A DNA stretch of 64,000 nt from the NCBI GenBank assembly GCA_944472135.2, contig OX235262.1, positions 84,914,903 to 84,978,902 on the forward strand, in the 5' to 3' direction. Position 1 is the stretch's first letter. The number at the start of each line of letters is the position of its first letter. The position numbers were made by a program, and so were the translations under genes. Positions 33,485 through 44,559 of this stretch are shown piece after piece. This DNA is from Trichobilharzia regenti. Lineage: Eukaryota; Platyhelminthes; Trematoda; Strigeidida; Schistosomatidae. The notes below the pieces were generated by a model, which saw only the letters and a list, made by a program, of their open reading frames with translations, did not search any database and was not told the origin of the DNA.

Positions 33485-34690
33485 ATTTCCTAGGGTTCTG
33501 AGTGGAACGTTGATCTTCAACACTTCAACATTTCATTTCGTCCCGTTCTCTGCAGTTCTCTTCACCCATGGCCTTACGATTGCTTATAATCTCTTGTCTC
33601 CTCTTCACACTGTCTCTTCCATGTCAAACTTAGACGCCCAACCTGTCATTTCTCATTCAGTTTTCACTGAAGTAATGGTCTAGCAGATAATGCCATTCGA
33701 CAGTTTCCTCAGCGGGTCTCTGACTCATCTCCATTTCATCTGGTATATTTTTCTCGGCTAACTCGTTCCCAAAGTTATTAATATTTTTTCTGTTCATCTG
33801 GTCTTCACTACTGAGCGACGGCAGCTGTTGATGAAACGCTGCAGTCACGTGTTGGAAATGACTTTTATGACGTGCCAAGTTCCTGATATATATTGAATAA
33901 ATGACTTCACATTTGTGTTGAAAATCTGAATCTTGTTGTTTATGGTAAGTGCAGAAGATTTCCGAACCGATTTTAGGTTGATGAAGGTGTATCTTACCTT
34001 TCCGATTCTGGGTGGCGTTGATATCTTCGCCCATCTTGCCTGTGGTTGAAACAATGTTTTCTAGATAAGTGATGAAACTAACTTCCTTTAAATTTATTCC
34101 GTTGGTAGTGATTGGTATTTATTGTTGTTGGCCGGTTATCTGAATCACCTCCGTCTTTTCTATGTTCACTTCAAGTCCTCTTTTCACTGCCTCTTCAGCC
34201 AGTCTGCTGGTTTTTGCCTGTTAGTCTTTGGGTTATCGTGACACTAAATATAAGTAGTCCATGAAGTCTAGATCTAGATTCTTCTTATCCGTCCGGTGTA
34301 TCCTGTCTTCTTGCCCCCCCCACCCCCCACAGTCTGATGTATAATCCAGTCGACTACGATTAAGAATATCATCAATGATAACAGACAGTCTTGTCTTACT
34401 CCTGTGTTCACTTCGAACTCCTCACTGAGTTCTCCGTTGAGGATCACCTGACACTTGGTATTGTCATATAGCTGTTGAGTGACGTTGATAAAGACCTGGG
34501 GCACTGCACACCGTAGTGCTGAAGTAGTTTCTACATTATTTCGGGGCCAACGCTGTTGAAGGCCTTTTCAAAATCGATGACGCTGAGGTAGGGGTTTGCC
34601 TGCCATTCAATGATGTTTTCGATAACGTGTTACTATTTGATCCTCACATGATTTGCTTTTCCCGGAGGAGCAGCAACCTTACACCTGATA
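33485..34690 (-). mobile_element. RTE-type (SR2-like) LINE with RT palm remnant
   Basis: Read from 34690 downwards on the minus strand: ENIIEWQANPYLSVIDFEKA then FNSVGPEIM, and VPQVFINVTQQLYDNTKCQV, ILNGELSEEFEVNTGVRQDC then LLSLMIFLIVVDWIIHQT (RT motif GVRQGCLLSP). The region of LTINNKIQIFNTNVKS and the 3' end near 33490 follow. A C/G-rich slippage tract lies at 34314-34328. It covers more of the RT than the other RTE copies here, but the catalytic Asp box is frameshifted or lost and several stops occur. Confidence 0.85.
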
Positions 34691-34789
34691 AACTATCCAA
34701 TCACTCACTGTGTCAGTAACAGTCTGACAAAACAAGACTATGTCATTTAGTTTCAACACCAATGAATACTCTGCTCCTCACCTTATCAT

Positions 34790-35090
34790 TCAGTATGATT
34801 AGCACTGATAGGAGGAGACCTGAAGGGGCAGTTAGTCTGATGACAAACAGACAGCAACGTATCATTTATTCAAATGATATTGGGACAGTAACTTTAGTGA
34901 TAGCTACGCAATTATAACCTGACTAGCCTCTAGATCTCGTAGCTCAGGTACAGAGTAGTGAACCAGTAATTCGAGGGCTACCAGTTCACATCATTTTCTC
35001 AGCCAAAGTTTTCATTCCTTATTTAGTCATTATCCACTGCTTCAGCAACACTTACAAAATTTTCTCAACAGTTACTTGTGCTATTTTCAA
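34790..35090 (+). repeat. Dispersed repeat family D, copy 1
   Basis: Shares an ordered series of words with 56530-56800: gataggaggagacctgaagg / gataagaggagacatagctg, ctcgtagctcaggtacag / ctcgtagctcagctgttac, cagtaattcgagggctacca / tagtaattcagataccatca, attttctcagcc, ttagtcattatccact / cagtcattaccaact. The middle part looks tRNA-like (tctcgtagctcag). It is possibly another SINE. It is unnamed. Confidence 0.5.
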
Positions 35091-35880
35091 ATTTCGTTTT
35101 CGAAGGTGCAGTAATCGATACATTTGTTAGGCTTACTTCATTGTAACTTCACATTGAATTGAGTGCTGAAGATTTTATCTAGAAGGAAAATAGGTGCTTA
35201 ATAATTTAACCAGCTAGCCAAGAAAGCACAACCACATCCATTAAAAAATGCGATAATGTGATTTTTCATATCATGTCATAAATTGGAAAAATTGAATATC
35301 ACTCTCTGCTGTAAATTTTATTGCCCATACACTAAATACATGACTGTTATAACATCTTGTTTTAAGAAAATAAATACTTATGGTTACTGAACCACAAATA
35401 GAGTCGTTAAATCTTCTGTGCTACGGGTGGCATGTCAAACAAAATCAGGAATTTAGATTCGATAAAATAAATGAACTGTTAAATAAAAAATAATAATTCC
35501 AAATAAATAGTGTTGAAAGCTCAAAAACAAGTGAGTCTTCTTGGGTGCAACATGTTCTCTTAGAGAGTTTAACATCATTCTGAACGATATTATTTAAAGT
35601 TATACTCCAGCATTTTGAAAAAATAGTTTACTTCGGAGGTTGAAGCTATTCAAACTGTAATGTGCAAAAATTCACCGTCTACTTGTTTAGGGAGTAAATA
35701 CATTATTTCATGTGTGTCTTCAGTAAGCACTTAAACAGAGTCTTCTAGTGACAGTCAAATCATGCACACCATGCAGAAACAACTTCCTAGTTCAGTCGCA
35801 AATTAGTGAAATGACTGCCTAGTATTTGAGTATTCGCAGTGTTTTCATCATGAGCTGACATTAGTTACACAACCACTGAA
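35091..35880. other. No recognised feature
   Basis: AT-rich DNA, no coding frame, no repeat recognised. Confidence 0.4.
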
Positions 35881-35884
35881 TACC

Positions 35885-36200
35885 AATGAGATGCTCACTA
35901 GCGACTCGCCCTATTCAAGTAGGTAGTTACCTGGGGTTCTAGTGAGTGAGGACAAATACTCGCCGAAGACATTGGTTAAGGGTCGCGCTATGTCGTGAAT
36001 TGGCAGAAGTTAGAATTCATGCACCAGCAGATCGAGTCCCAGTGGCTTAATGGTATACGAGCTCGCTTTGAAACCACAAGGTCCTGGGTACGGGTCCCGG
36101 TGGGTGCGTTCTAGGACGAAACAGTTGTCCAGTACTCCCGCCTGGTTTTCCAATGGTTTTCTAACTAATTTCAGGTCATGATGAAATCCTGTAACCAATC
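35885..36200 (+). mobile_element. SINE-C copy, hammerhead core deleted
   Basis: The 5' part (tgctcactagcgactcgccc, ggttctagtgagtgagg, agttagaattcatgcacc) is followed by a tRNA-like part (box A-like agtggcttaatggtatacg, box B-like gggtacgggtcccgg). Then taggacgaaacagttgtcc and agtactcccg preserve the 3' half of the hammerhead-like block. The 5' core is lost in a deletion at about 36108. The 3' end reads ttctaactaatttcaggtca. A 62-codon minus frame over it is chance. Confidence 0.75.
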
Positions 36201-36760
36201 AAATCTATACAAACCGACATTTAAATATTTGCAGTTTGTTTAGAAACCATTATTTCTGAGCAAACTACTTATATTAGTCAGTAGTGTATACTGTGGGATG
36301 AAGACCTAATTAGATTGTACAAAGAAACCAGCAGTCATCTCTGATCTATACGCATTGACTAAGTTTGTTACTTAGCCTTGAAAATATTATATCGAGGTTG
36401 AAACAGGGGAATTTCAGCTGGAAGAAGAAAGAGGAAGAAAATCATTTCGATGTTGGTTAACCATCAGGTCCCATCCCATTGGTTGAATCGTCTTCTGGTC
36501 CTCCCCACATACTGGAGGTCTTGATTCGTATACCAGGTGAAGTAATGGGTACGTACTGTTAAATAACTTTAAACTAAAACGCACCATGTTGAATATCTTT
36601 TACACAACTCGAACATATTTCACAGGAAAAAATTCTTTTTCGAAGGATTTCATTTTTGTAGTTATACAATTACATTTAAGTGTACATTATGATAGACAAC
36701 AAATAATATCAGTGTTGATGTAGTCACGTTTTTGTTTCACTTAGAGAGTCATTGAAATTC
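36201..36760. other. No recognised feature
   Basis: AT-rich with a GA-rich tract near 36420-36440. No supported gene. Confidence 0.4.
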
Positions 36761-36764
36761 AAGC

Positions 36765-36985
36765 AGCATTAGGCAGACACTTCGTTTTAGTTTAAGATTC
36801 TTCAGCAGTACGCATTCATGACTCCACCAGTGACCTCCCAGTTATGTGGCAAATCTATTGACCATTTAACCAGTAGATTGGTTCCCAATGACCCCTTAAT
36901 TCTGACTTCTGTTTCAACGATACAGCGAACTTATGCCAGCAATAACCATCTGCCTCACACCTAACATAACGGAACCCACCGGCCA
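36765..36985 (-). mobile_element. SINE-C copy, degenerate but with an intact CTGAAGA core
   Basis: The minus strand around 36776-36815 reads gcgtactgctgaagaatctt: the arm GTACTG, then CTGAAGA (fits the hammerhead consensus CTGANGA), a decayed stem II, GAAG in place of GAAA and a GTC. The tRNA-like part upstream is strongly diverged (36830-36980). Confidence 0.5.
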
Positions 36986-37394
36986 AGAATTCCGCATAGT
37001 TGATTTGTGATTTTGAATAGCTTAAACCAGTTTCCTGCAACTTTGATATTATCAGTCACTGTCAAATTACGGTGTATGTATTCAGCAAACATGACTACTA
37101 ACATTTATTTTGATGTATATGCAAACACTGTTACGCAGCTATGCAAAAATGCACTTGTATCAGGGTGAATTTCTCTGTCTGAAAGTTTTATTTTACATCT
37201 CAATAGAGATTATTTGTCTGATGGAACACAGCTGGCCTTTATCTTTATAGCAGTGTATTTCCCTCACTGATTTATTTGGATGATTGCATTTAATTTGTTT
37301 CATCTAAAGTTTCCTTCACTTACATTTTCACAATACAATGCCACCAATCCCTAACTAACTAGGGGGTTTTTACAAGATACCTTTTTTTAAACTG
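36986..37394. other. No recognised feature
   Basis: AT-rich, no supported gene or repeat. Confidence 0.4.
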
Positions 37395-37640
37395 AAGGAA
37401 ATCAAAAGTTAATTGGTAGGTGGTGACTAGAAGGGGAATCCAGGATGCGTATTTCATCCTATTTTGGGACTCGTCACCGGATGTACCTGCACTCCTCAGT
37501 AAGTGATGGAGTTTCCTACCGGGGGCTCGATCTCAGACATCGTCGAAACATCTGCACAAGAAGACGATATATCAACCTGAGCTCGAGCACTACGGTCCAA
37601 TCAATCGACGGGAAAATCTTAAATTGAATTAAATAAAGGA
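37395..37640 (-). mobile_element. Sm-alpha-like SINE with damaged hammerhead
   Basis: The minus strand at 37434-37494 reads gtacatccggtgacgagtcc, aaaataggatgaaatacgca, tcctggattcc. That is the Sm-alpha hammerhead order (arm, core, stem II hairpin, GAAA, short stem III, cleavage triplet ATC, arm). One base of the first core segment (CTGACGA) is missing. The part at 37590-37625 (gagcactacggtccaatcaa) also occurs next to the copy at 39644-39858. Confidence 0.7.
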
Positions 37641-38059
37641 AATCAATGCTAATAAAATATTCTTATTATTCACTTTAAGTTTTCTAAAGTAGTCATAACA
37701 TTATATGTCGTTAATGGAACTGCTCTTCAATGATAAAGTCTCTTAGCTTATTCCAGAGTGGGGTTAATTTAATTCTTGAAGTTAACATAAGTATCCTTGA
37801 TGTATTTATAATGTCCCTTGTTACCAAGTTTCAAAATGCACAAAGTTTGAAGAAATATGTTTAAAAGATAGACTATTGAAGAAAGATGGTACAAATACAC
37901 AATTTATCACTTAGCTGAACTCACTATTAGGTCTTCTTACAGTTTACTTATTTGCTTGATTCAGTAAAAATTTATTTTTCTCACCATCTTTTTCACTCTT
38001 TCTCTTTCCTCTTAGCTGTCAAACTTTTATTCATGTACAAATAAATTTCAATCATTCAA
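37641..38059. other. No recognised feature
   Basis: AT-rich spacer. Nothing coding. Confidence 0.4.
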
Positions 38060-38192
38060 TTTAGAAAATCAAAACAAGTGATTCAGCGAAGAGACTCTTT
38101 TCAACGAATTTATCATCAAGCTGTACAGTCGTATATATATGGTTTATCAGAAGTTATATCCGGTGAGGGAATTGAATCTTAGGTGTGAATAC
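38060..38192. repeat. Left arm of a perfect 133-bp inverted repeat (PLE pLTR)
   Basis: By direct reading it is the exact reverse complement of 38809-38941, over all 133 bases. It belongs to the PLE pLTR type whose words (gattcagcgaagagactctt, atcatcaagctgtacagtcg) are found decayed at 16268, 26975, 44570 and 60965. Confidence 0.9.
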
Positions 38193-38808
38193 ATAAAATA
38201 ATAATAATAATCATATGAAGTTCAATTAAAACTAAAATGTTTGTGATTATAATCGTAGTTAAATGTCAAGTGGCAAAGCAAATCAGTGTCATATATAAAA
38301 TAATTCATAGGAGGGATAGAACTTGAAAAAGGATGTGCAATTATAGGATTAGTAGGCAAATCGAATAAAACAAAAACGTTACGTAATATTGTGTGAAATT
38401 TAATAGCATAGAATTTATCGTTGTAAAAAAGAATTGATTTAGAATGACAAGTGGAACGAGTGAAATAATACCGGGGACAGTTCAAAGTGAGAATAGTAAT
38501 AATAACAATTGACATAATAAGGAAAAGTATACAAATTGAATAGACAAAATGAAAAATGAAAAATTGGTAGAGCTAAAATATGATTGGGGATTACCATATT
38601 TTAGCATAGAGGGATTAAGACCATGAAAGTTGGAGGGGTTGAACGAACTTTTTCTGTACACAGAGATCTGGCTTTTCTGTTTCGATAGCCAAAGCTTCAG
38701 CAGTACAGATGAGTCGGGTACGTAGGGATTTAGGTAGATTGCTCTTTGCCTTGTAGATGACTTTAAAGGCGGAGGCTATAGAGATAGGGTGATCATTTTC
38801 GACCAGAT
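38193..38808 (-). mobile_element. Penelope-like element, 5'-truncated C-terminal copy
   Basis: From the right arm inwards, the minus strand is open for about 65 codons: HLVENDHPISIASAFKVIYK, then AKSNLPKSLRTRLICTAEAL, AIETEKPDLCVQKKFVQPLQ and LSWS, then a stop near 38616. This is the PLE C-terminus without interruption. The rest (38193-38615) is 3' UTR. The 5' end is fused directly to an inverted copy of the 3' pLTR, so the RT and endonuclease core are missing. Confidence 0.9.
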
Positions 38809-38941
38809 GTATTCACACCTAAGATTCAATTCCCTCACCGGATATAACTTCTGATAAACCATATATATACGACTGTACAGCTTGATGATAAATTCGTTGA
38901 AAAGAGTCTCTTCGCTGAATCACTTGTTTTGATTTTCTAAA
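38809..38941. repeat. Right arm of the perfect 133-bp inverted repeat (PLE pLTR)
   Basis: Exact reverse complement of 38060-38192. The PLE reading frame starts at its inner edge. Confidence 0.9.
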
Positions 38942-39074
38942 TGTTACAATGGGAATTTTCCATGAATCATTCAATTATCCTAATACGGGACACCTTCTAT
39001 GTGTGCCTCTTTTTTCATTACTGTACTTAGAATTACTAACCGCCTATTTAGTTCAAATAACTGTGAAATCTGTT

Positions 39075-39120
<46 letters not shown>
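39075..39120. repeat. (AT)n microsatellite, longest in the window
   Basis: About 22 AT units. The 91-codon open frame at 38949-39224 reads through it and is artefactual. Confidence 0.95.
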
Positions 39121-39124
<4 letters not shown>

Positions 39125-39643
39125 GCAATTACTTATGCAACGTTTTATGCTGTTATCAGTTGAGGCAACGGTAATAAATAAAATGAATTCTTTTCATGCT
39201 GAAAATATGATCTCTTCTTGTTAAAATTAATGATGTGTATATAGCGGTCACTTTAAATAAACTAGTGGTGGAGAAATACTTTAGGATTTACCACCATCTG
39301 AGTATGCATATGATTCAGTGTAGTCCCAGAAGAGTCCCTGACATTCACTGGTCCTCTGACTGATGTTAATTTTCAGTCTAAGTTAAAATCAATGAAGTCT
39401 TTATAGATCAAGATCTGAAAGCAACCCATATTAATCAAAAAATGCTAAAAAAAATACTTGTTGTTTGTTCAGAGATTCTGTCCATTCTTCCAACAGACTA
39501 GCTAACATAAATTGCAGAGAGTATTTGTCGCATTTATATTCTCCAAGCATTGAAAACTTGAGAAATGCTTAAACTCAACATTGAATATTATTTGGAAACT
39601 TTTTATGACAATAAATAGAAGTTATTTAATTCAATTTTAGATT
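39121..39643. other. No recognised feature
   Basis: AT-rich, no supported gene or repeat. Confidence 0.4.
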
Positions 39644-39858
39644 TTTCCGTCGATTGATTAGAGCGAAGTGCTCGGTCTCAGGTTGACATGCTGCTTGAGA
39701 CTCGTCAGCTGGATGTACCTCCGTTCAGTAGTGAGTGATGATATTCCAACCAAGACTCGAGCCTAGTGCCCATAGTTTCAAATGTCTAAGTGTTATCCAC
39801 TAGACCGATTGGGCTGCGAGCACTTCGGTCCAGTTAATCGACGGGAAAATCGAATTAA
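39644..39858 (-). mobile_element. Sm-alpha-like SINE, minus copy with half hammerhead
   Basis: The minus strand has ggaggtacatccagctgacg (arm and CTGACGA core, 39702-39720) followed by a decayed stem II and no GAAA. The tRNA-like head lies at 39770-39815. Short inverted words at both ends (gtcgattgattagagcgaag, 39648-39667, and its counterpart at 39822-39850) bracket the copy. Confidence 0.65.
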
Positions 39859-39865
39859 ATAATTA

Positions 39866-40085
39866 ATATGACCCGTTGCACAAGAGGTGACTCTCGTGGC
39901 CCAAGCAGTTCAATGGATAACGCTTTGGGGTTTTCAACTATGGGCACTGGGTTCCAATCTTGGTGTGAACACCATCACACCCTGCGAAATGCAGATACAT
40001 CCAGTTGATGAGTCCCAAATAGGACGAAATGCGCGTTATCCTGGAATCCACTGCTAGTCATTATCCACCAATTAACTTCTAATAG
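39866..40085 (+). mobile_element. Sm-alpha-like SINE, nearly complete
   Basis: Head acccgttgcacaagaggtga, tRNA-like part with box A-like ggcccaagcagttcaatgg and box B-like gggttccaatcttgg, then the hammerhead at 39995-40051 and the end ccactgctagtcattatcca. It is the most complete copy in the window and a useful reference for the others. Confidence 0.85.
39995..40051 (+). ncRNA. Hammerhead ribozyme motif of Sm-alpha SINE (one core change)
   Basis: Elements in order: arm atccag (39999-40004), core TTGATGA (40005-40011; consensus CTGATGA, so C3 is T), stem II hairpin gtcccaaataggac with a four-base-pair GTCC/GGAC stem (40012-40025), GAAA (40026-40029), a short stem III atgcgcgttat, triplet ATC ending at 40040, and arm ctggaa. 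All three stems can form. C3 normally pairs with G8, so the change to T leaves a G-U wobble and activity is doubtful. Confidence 0.7.
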
Positions 40086-40535
40086 ATGAAAATGACTGAG
40101 AGAAAATCCCTTGAATATGGCAAGCGAAGTTTTTTTGTTAAATAAACTTTCAGGTTTGGTATTTGTCGATAAAATGATTAAAAACAATAAACAAAACTAA
40201 AAATTTACAACAAAACTATGTGAATTATAGCAGTGACTTTTTCCACAGTTGAAAAATGGCGACTCAAAAAACGCACAGTGAGATTACATTTTAAAGTATT
40301 AAACAAAGAGATTTCAAGCAATTTTTATTCTCTCACTGATTTGAATAAATATTCGAATGTTACACACAAACAGATCCGAGAATACGAGAGTAAAACATTG
40401 AAATCAGCTCATTTGGATAGAAATAGATAAATAAATCATAGTTAGATCATTAATCGAACCGTAATATTTTTTAAATAACAAGTTGAATTATTTGCATATA
40501 TTTTTAATCCGTTCCATTTATGATGAGGATAGTTG
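40086..40535. other. No recognised feature
   Basis: A-rich DNA. A 65-codon plus-strand frame (40233-40430) is lysine-rich and not recognised. Confidence 0.4.
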
Positions 40536-40539
40536 GCAT

Positions 40540-40980
40540 TAGAAGTTTGGAGGCAGTCGGAAGGAAGCCTTCGACTTGAGTCTCGTGCTAGTTGACACTC
40601 ACCAGTCAGCAAGGCGTATCTGCAACCTCGAAGGAACTCATATTTTTTATGAGATTCTACGTCGTATCATACAGTGCCGCCGACAGTCACAGATGTTATA
40701 GCTGGTCTATTCAGGCTCAGATGGGACATGAGTTCCTTCAAGGTTTCAGATACGCCTTGCTGACCGGTGAGTGCCAACTAGCACGAGACACAGGTTCAAG
40801 GTTTCCTGCCGACTGCCTTCAACTATCTAACGCCAACAATTCACAGTGCACCCTGATGGTAAGCCACCTAGCATGGTGGCCACATTGCAAACGTGACTGG
40901 TTGAGTTCAGTCGACACCAAAGATAAGACTAGACACATTGTACTAGTTACTGACTGGTGTCCAGTCAAAATTAGATAAGG
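40540..40980. mobile_element. Inverted-repeat element with tRNA-like loop, copy 2
   Basis: Arms at about 40543-40645 and 40727-40837 are inverted repeats (ctcgtgctagttgacactca against the reverse complement of tgagtgccaactagcacgag; gcaaggcgtatctg against cagatacgccttgc). The loop (40646-40726) is a decayed counterpart of the tRNA-like loop at 31116-31195. The 3' segment, gtggccacattgcaaacgtg to actagttactgactggtgtc, follows. The 128-codon open frame here is not a gene. Confidence 0.75.
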
Positions 40981-41269
40981 ATAGTATTCACATTTATATG
41001 TGAACTATCTCCTTCAGTAACTTGGTAAAATGCCAATACAAAATTTTACTATATGAGAATTTGAGTAACTTCATGGGAAGATTTATAAATAAATATGCTG
41101 AAGCAAAACAAACTGGAAATCATACCAGAATACGGTGTATATAAATTTACTATTCAAGAGAAATGAGACCATCCAGATGGTGAGTAGGCGGTACAATCAA
41201 CCTTCTATGAACATGGGATGATGAGTAAGAGAAACTGGGTGAGTATTGCAAACAGTAGGCAAAGAAAAG

Positions 41270-41532
41270 CCATTGATACTTTCCACATAAAAAGTCTGTA
41301 TACCAATTTTTATTTATTTGTGAAAGCAGTTACTTTGGGTCTGTTGAGAAATGTAAGTCTGTTAGTATTCATAAACATTGATCTAAGCAACTATGTAGAA
41401 CTCAAGATAGTATTTCAACCAGCTGAATCATGCAGTCATTTGTTCCACTGTGCTCATACAACAACTGTGGTGAACAAAAGCAAAGTAACAAGAAATTCCC
41501 TTGGTTTGTTGAAGCTTGCGCCATTCACTTGA
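41270..41532 (+). mobile_element. Possible PLE RT fragment
   Basis: The open frame contains DTFHIKSLYTNFYLFVKAVT then LGLLRNVSLLVFINIDLSNY. It resembles the PLE RT segment that starts with D-x-KSLYTNVP. The rest of the frame (to LGLLKLAPFT) is not matched. A host exon cannot be excluded. Confidence 0.45.
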
Positions 41533-42255
41533 AAACAGTCACATTTTTATGCGAGATAATATTCACTCTGAAACTGCTTTTAACAGTATACTTTTTGCCT
41601 CTATAAACTTTCTTTCCTTTCTTCTTTGACGTTTATTTTTATCGTTAATTACCTGTCATTATTTTTTAACTATTTCAAAGTTGAGCAATAATTTCATTTC
41701 AAAACTCTTAAGTTCACTTGTTCATAATTTCTCATTATTTTTATTATTATTATTTATGTTTTATGAATATTATCAGTTTTTCTTAATTACATTAATAAAT
41801 TATCACTCAATTTTTATCCGTCATTCACTTGTTTAACTCGATAATTATTTGTTATCACCATGTTCATGTTTTTATATATATGTTGACTTTATATATCGTG
41901 TTTATAGAATATTCAGCTGACGAGTCTTAACATGATATGTGAATTCATTAAATACTGTCATTTTTTAACACTTCTTGCTTATTTTAAACTTGAAGGTATA
42001 TTTGGTGACAAAGTAAATTCACTAGAAAAAATAATATGTAGTATTTGACAGTTGATTTAACCTACTTTGTGAATCTTTAGCTCTATGTATGTGCGCGTGC
42101 CTGTAACCTGTTTGAGATACTGAATTATATACATAGTGACAGATTAAAAGCAGGTTTTTCAGGAGTCTTCGGTTTTCAGTGATACTCTATCTAACTAACT
42201 AATCTACTTGGCTTTGCTTTGATCTCTTTTTAAAACTGGGCGAGCCAGAATATTC
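41533..42255. other. No recognised feature
   Basis: Very AT-rich DNA without coding frames. Confidence 0.4.
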
Positions 42256-42259
42256 CTTT

Positions 42260-42350
42260 ACTTCCAATAAAGTTCTCTACAGCATCCATCCATTTCCACT
42301 GGTTCTCTAACTGATTTCAGCTCAGGATGAAATCCTCCAACTATTCTATA
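42260..42350 (+). mobile_element. SINE-C 3' tail
   Basis: ccactggttctctaactgat, ttcagctcaggatgaaatcc matches the 3' end of the copy at 36140-36185. The 5' part is missing or unrecognisable. Confidence 0.55.
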
Positions 42351-42819
42351 AGCCCTAGATATCCTTAGTCATTTGCTTACTAAAATATGTTCACTAACTG
42401 TTAATTTTGTCTAGCGTTTGTGTCATTGTCAAACAGTAGAAACACATCAGAGCACTTTCGAAAATTTCATTCACAATATTTACACTTGATTTAACTACAT
42501 TTTTTTATGACAAACTGTAAAACCATTGTGCTATCCCGTTAAAGAAAGCATGATTACAACAGACGTAAACATCCTTTTGAAGTCGTGAGAGACGTTGACC
42601 CTCAAAGCTGTGTCTGTCAAAATAATCCTCGATAAATGGAACAGAATTTGGTATTAGGAAGTCATACATTTGAACTGAAGGATAGGTATCATTGGGATTT
42701 TAGTACGTAGTAATCGGTAATTAATTTGTCATAAAATTATAATATAAACTTTCGTTAAGAACTAAAGCGCTATTATCCAACCAATATTATTATCTTAGAT
42801 AGTCTTTACTAGAAGATAA

Positions 42820-43010
42820 ACAACTGGGTTCAGAGCTTCCTGTAGATTGTCTGCAACAATCTAACATTAATTTTAAGAGTGAGTCGCCTGCCATGGTGAC
42901 CACACTGCAAACCTCATTGACTGAATTCAGTCATCACAAAGACTAAAAGCTAGACATACGACATTGATTACTTCCGTGTGACCGATGAGATTTTCCACTG
43001 AGGCCCTACA
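42820..43010 (+). mobile_element. Inverted-repeat element, copy 3 (3' half only)
   Basis: It begins in the right arm (ctgggttcagagcttcctgt, attgtctgcaacaatctaac) and continues through the shared 3' segment (gccatggtgaccacactgca, ctagacatacgacattgatt). The left arm and loop are absent, so it is a 5' truncation. This direction of truncation suggests retrotransposition rather than cut-and-paste. Confidence 0.65.
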
Positions 43011-43600
43011 GAATGCAAATCGCTTCCCGAATAATCCGGTGCCACAGGAGAGCTCAAGTCTCCTAATGAATGTCACATCCTTCAAAATTACTGAAAAGTG
43101 CTAATAAACAATAAATCTAGGCTCAGAGCTTCTTACTGATTGTCTCCATACAAATAACATACATATAATTGATAATTCATATCTAAACGCTTTCTATCTA
43201 AATAGGAAAGTGTTTTCATAAGTAAACAATAGTATGGTTTAATAGTATGAATGTTCGTGTCAAGGAGATATCTAAATCGAGTATATGAGTAGTAGACAGA
43301 TGGTTGGTAGACGAGTCAAAAGATGCATTACATTCTCCTACCGTATATAAGTTTAGACAAGGTGAAAACACTAATTAGACACTAGACTGCTAAGAACAAT
43401 TATTTATATATACACTTTATTTCGTCCGATTTCTATCGGTTATCAGGAGGGGATGGAGTGCTGATATTTTGAGGAAAGTAATGACTTAACAAACAGAATG
43501 GGATGAATTTAGTAACTAACTTACTATTTTCACCAAAGAAAGTATTCAAAATAAATATTTTCTATTAAAAATTAAGAATCTCAACCGATTCTTTCAAAGT
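43011..43600. other. No recognised feature
   Basis: AT-rich. The 43130-43160 words again resemble the right arm of the inverted-repeat element (ctcagagcttcttactgatt). Otherwise nothing. Confidence 0.4.
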
Positions 43601-43619
43601 GATTTACAAAAGCAACAGA

Positions 43620-44490
43620 AACCTACCAAGAGCAATATGTTTCCGACTTTTTTGTACTGCAGAAGCCCTTGCAATATGCATCGAGAAGCCGGAGCTGTGT
43701 GTTCAAAAGAAGTTAGTCCAACCTCTACAACTACCATGGACCTAGCTTGGTATGTTCCCTTTGTTTCCGTCTTTTTCTTCTCTTCCTCGTCTGTTTTCGT
43801 TCTCGTTTTTTCCTTTAGAGCATTTTTCGTTCGCTGTGTGTCTGATTCTTAGTCCCTCAATCTTTGTTTAATCCACCTAATTTTTTTTCAGCTATAAAAA
43901 CAGTTATTTTAAGTTTGTTTCCATGCTTTTCCCTGTTCACATTTATAATTCGTTTGAAATAACTATTATATCTTAATATTGTACAATTTTTGTGTTTCTA
44001 AGGCTTTTGTAATCTATATTCACACGTTCTAACTTTCATTTCAGGCTCAAATTATTTTTTCAGTTAAAAAAACTAGTTATTTTAATTTCGTTTCCATGCT
44101 CCTCCTGATCACACTTGTAATCCGTTTAGAATAACCATTTTACAATTATATTCTAATCCTGTGTAATTTTTTGTTTCTATGCCTCTTGTAGTCTGTATTC
44201 ATACCTCCTAACTAACATGTCAGGTTGAAAATTTTGATTTCAATTTGTTCCCATGCTCATTTTGTTCACACTTGTAGTTCGTCCTATCCCTGCGTTTCTA
44301 AACCTCTTGTAATTCATATCAAGTCGAAAAAAATTATCACCTTCGATTCGCCCTTAAAATTATTTCTCCAGTTATCAAATATTAATTTTTTGCATACGTT
44401 GTAACTATTTTCTAATCCTATGAAATCTTGTCTCTAAGCCTCTTGTAATCTATATTCGTACCTTCAAACTATCATATCAAGTTGAAAATT
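43620..44490 (+). mobile_element. Penelope-like element, C-terminus and repetitive 3' UTR
   Basis: The plus strand reads CTAEALAICIEKPELCVQKK then LVQPLQLPWT and a stop at about 43743, the same C-terminal signature as at 38616-38800. The 3' UTR at 43905-44490 contains imperfect tandem units. The 71-codon frame at 43637-43852 is a shadow in another phase. Confidence 0.8.
43905..44490 (+). repeat. Imperfect tandem repeats in PLE 3' UTR
   Basis: Three to four diverged units begin gtttccatgct or gttcccatgct, continue with tgttcacatttataattcgt or variants, ttctaatcctgtg, cctcttgtaatct and end with catatcaagttgaaaatt or variants. Unit length falls from about 170 to about 90 bp through internal deletions. 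Confidence 0.7.
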
Positions 44491-44559
44491 ATTATCACCT
44501 TCGTTACTATGTGAAATTAAACAAATAATAATTCTATCCATGTTAAAATAATCTATATA

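Noticed and set aside
40592..40978. 128-codon open frame
   Set aside because: It spans arm, loop and arm of the inverted-repeat element and matches nothing protein-like; the other copy is not open.
41270..41532. Host exon interpretation of the 104-codon frame
   Set aside because: The segment DTFHIKSLYTN fits a PLE RT better; assigned there with moderate confidence.
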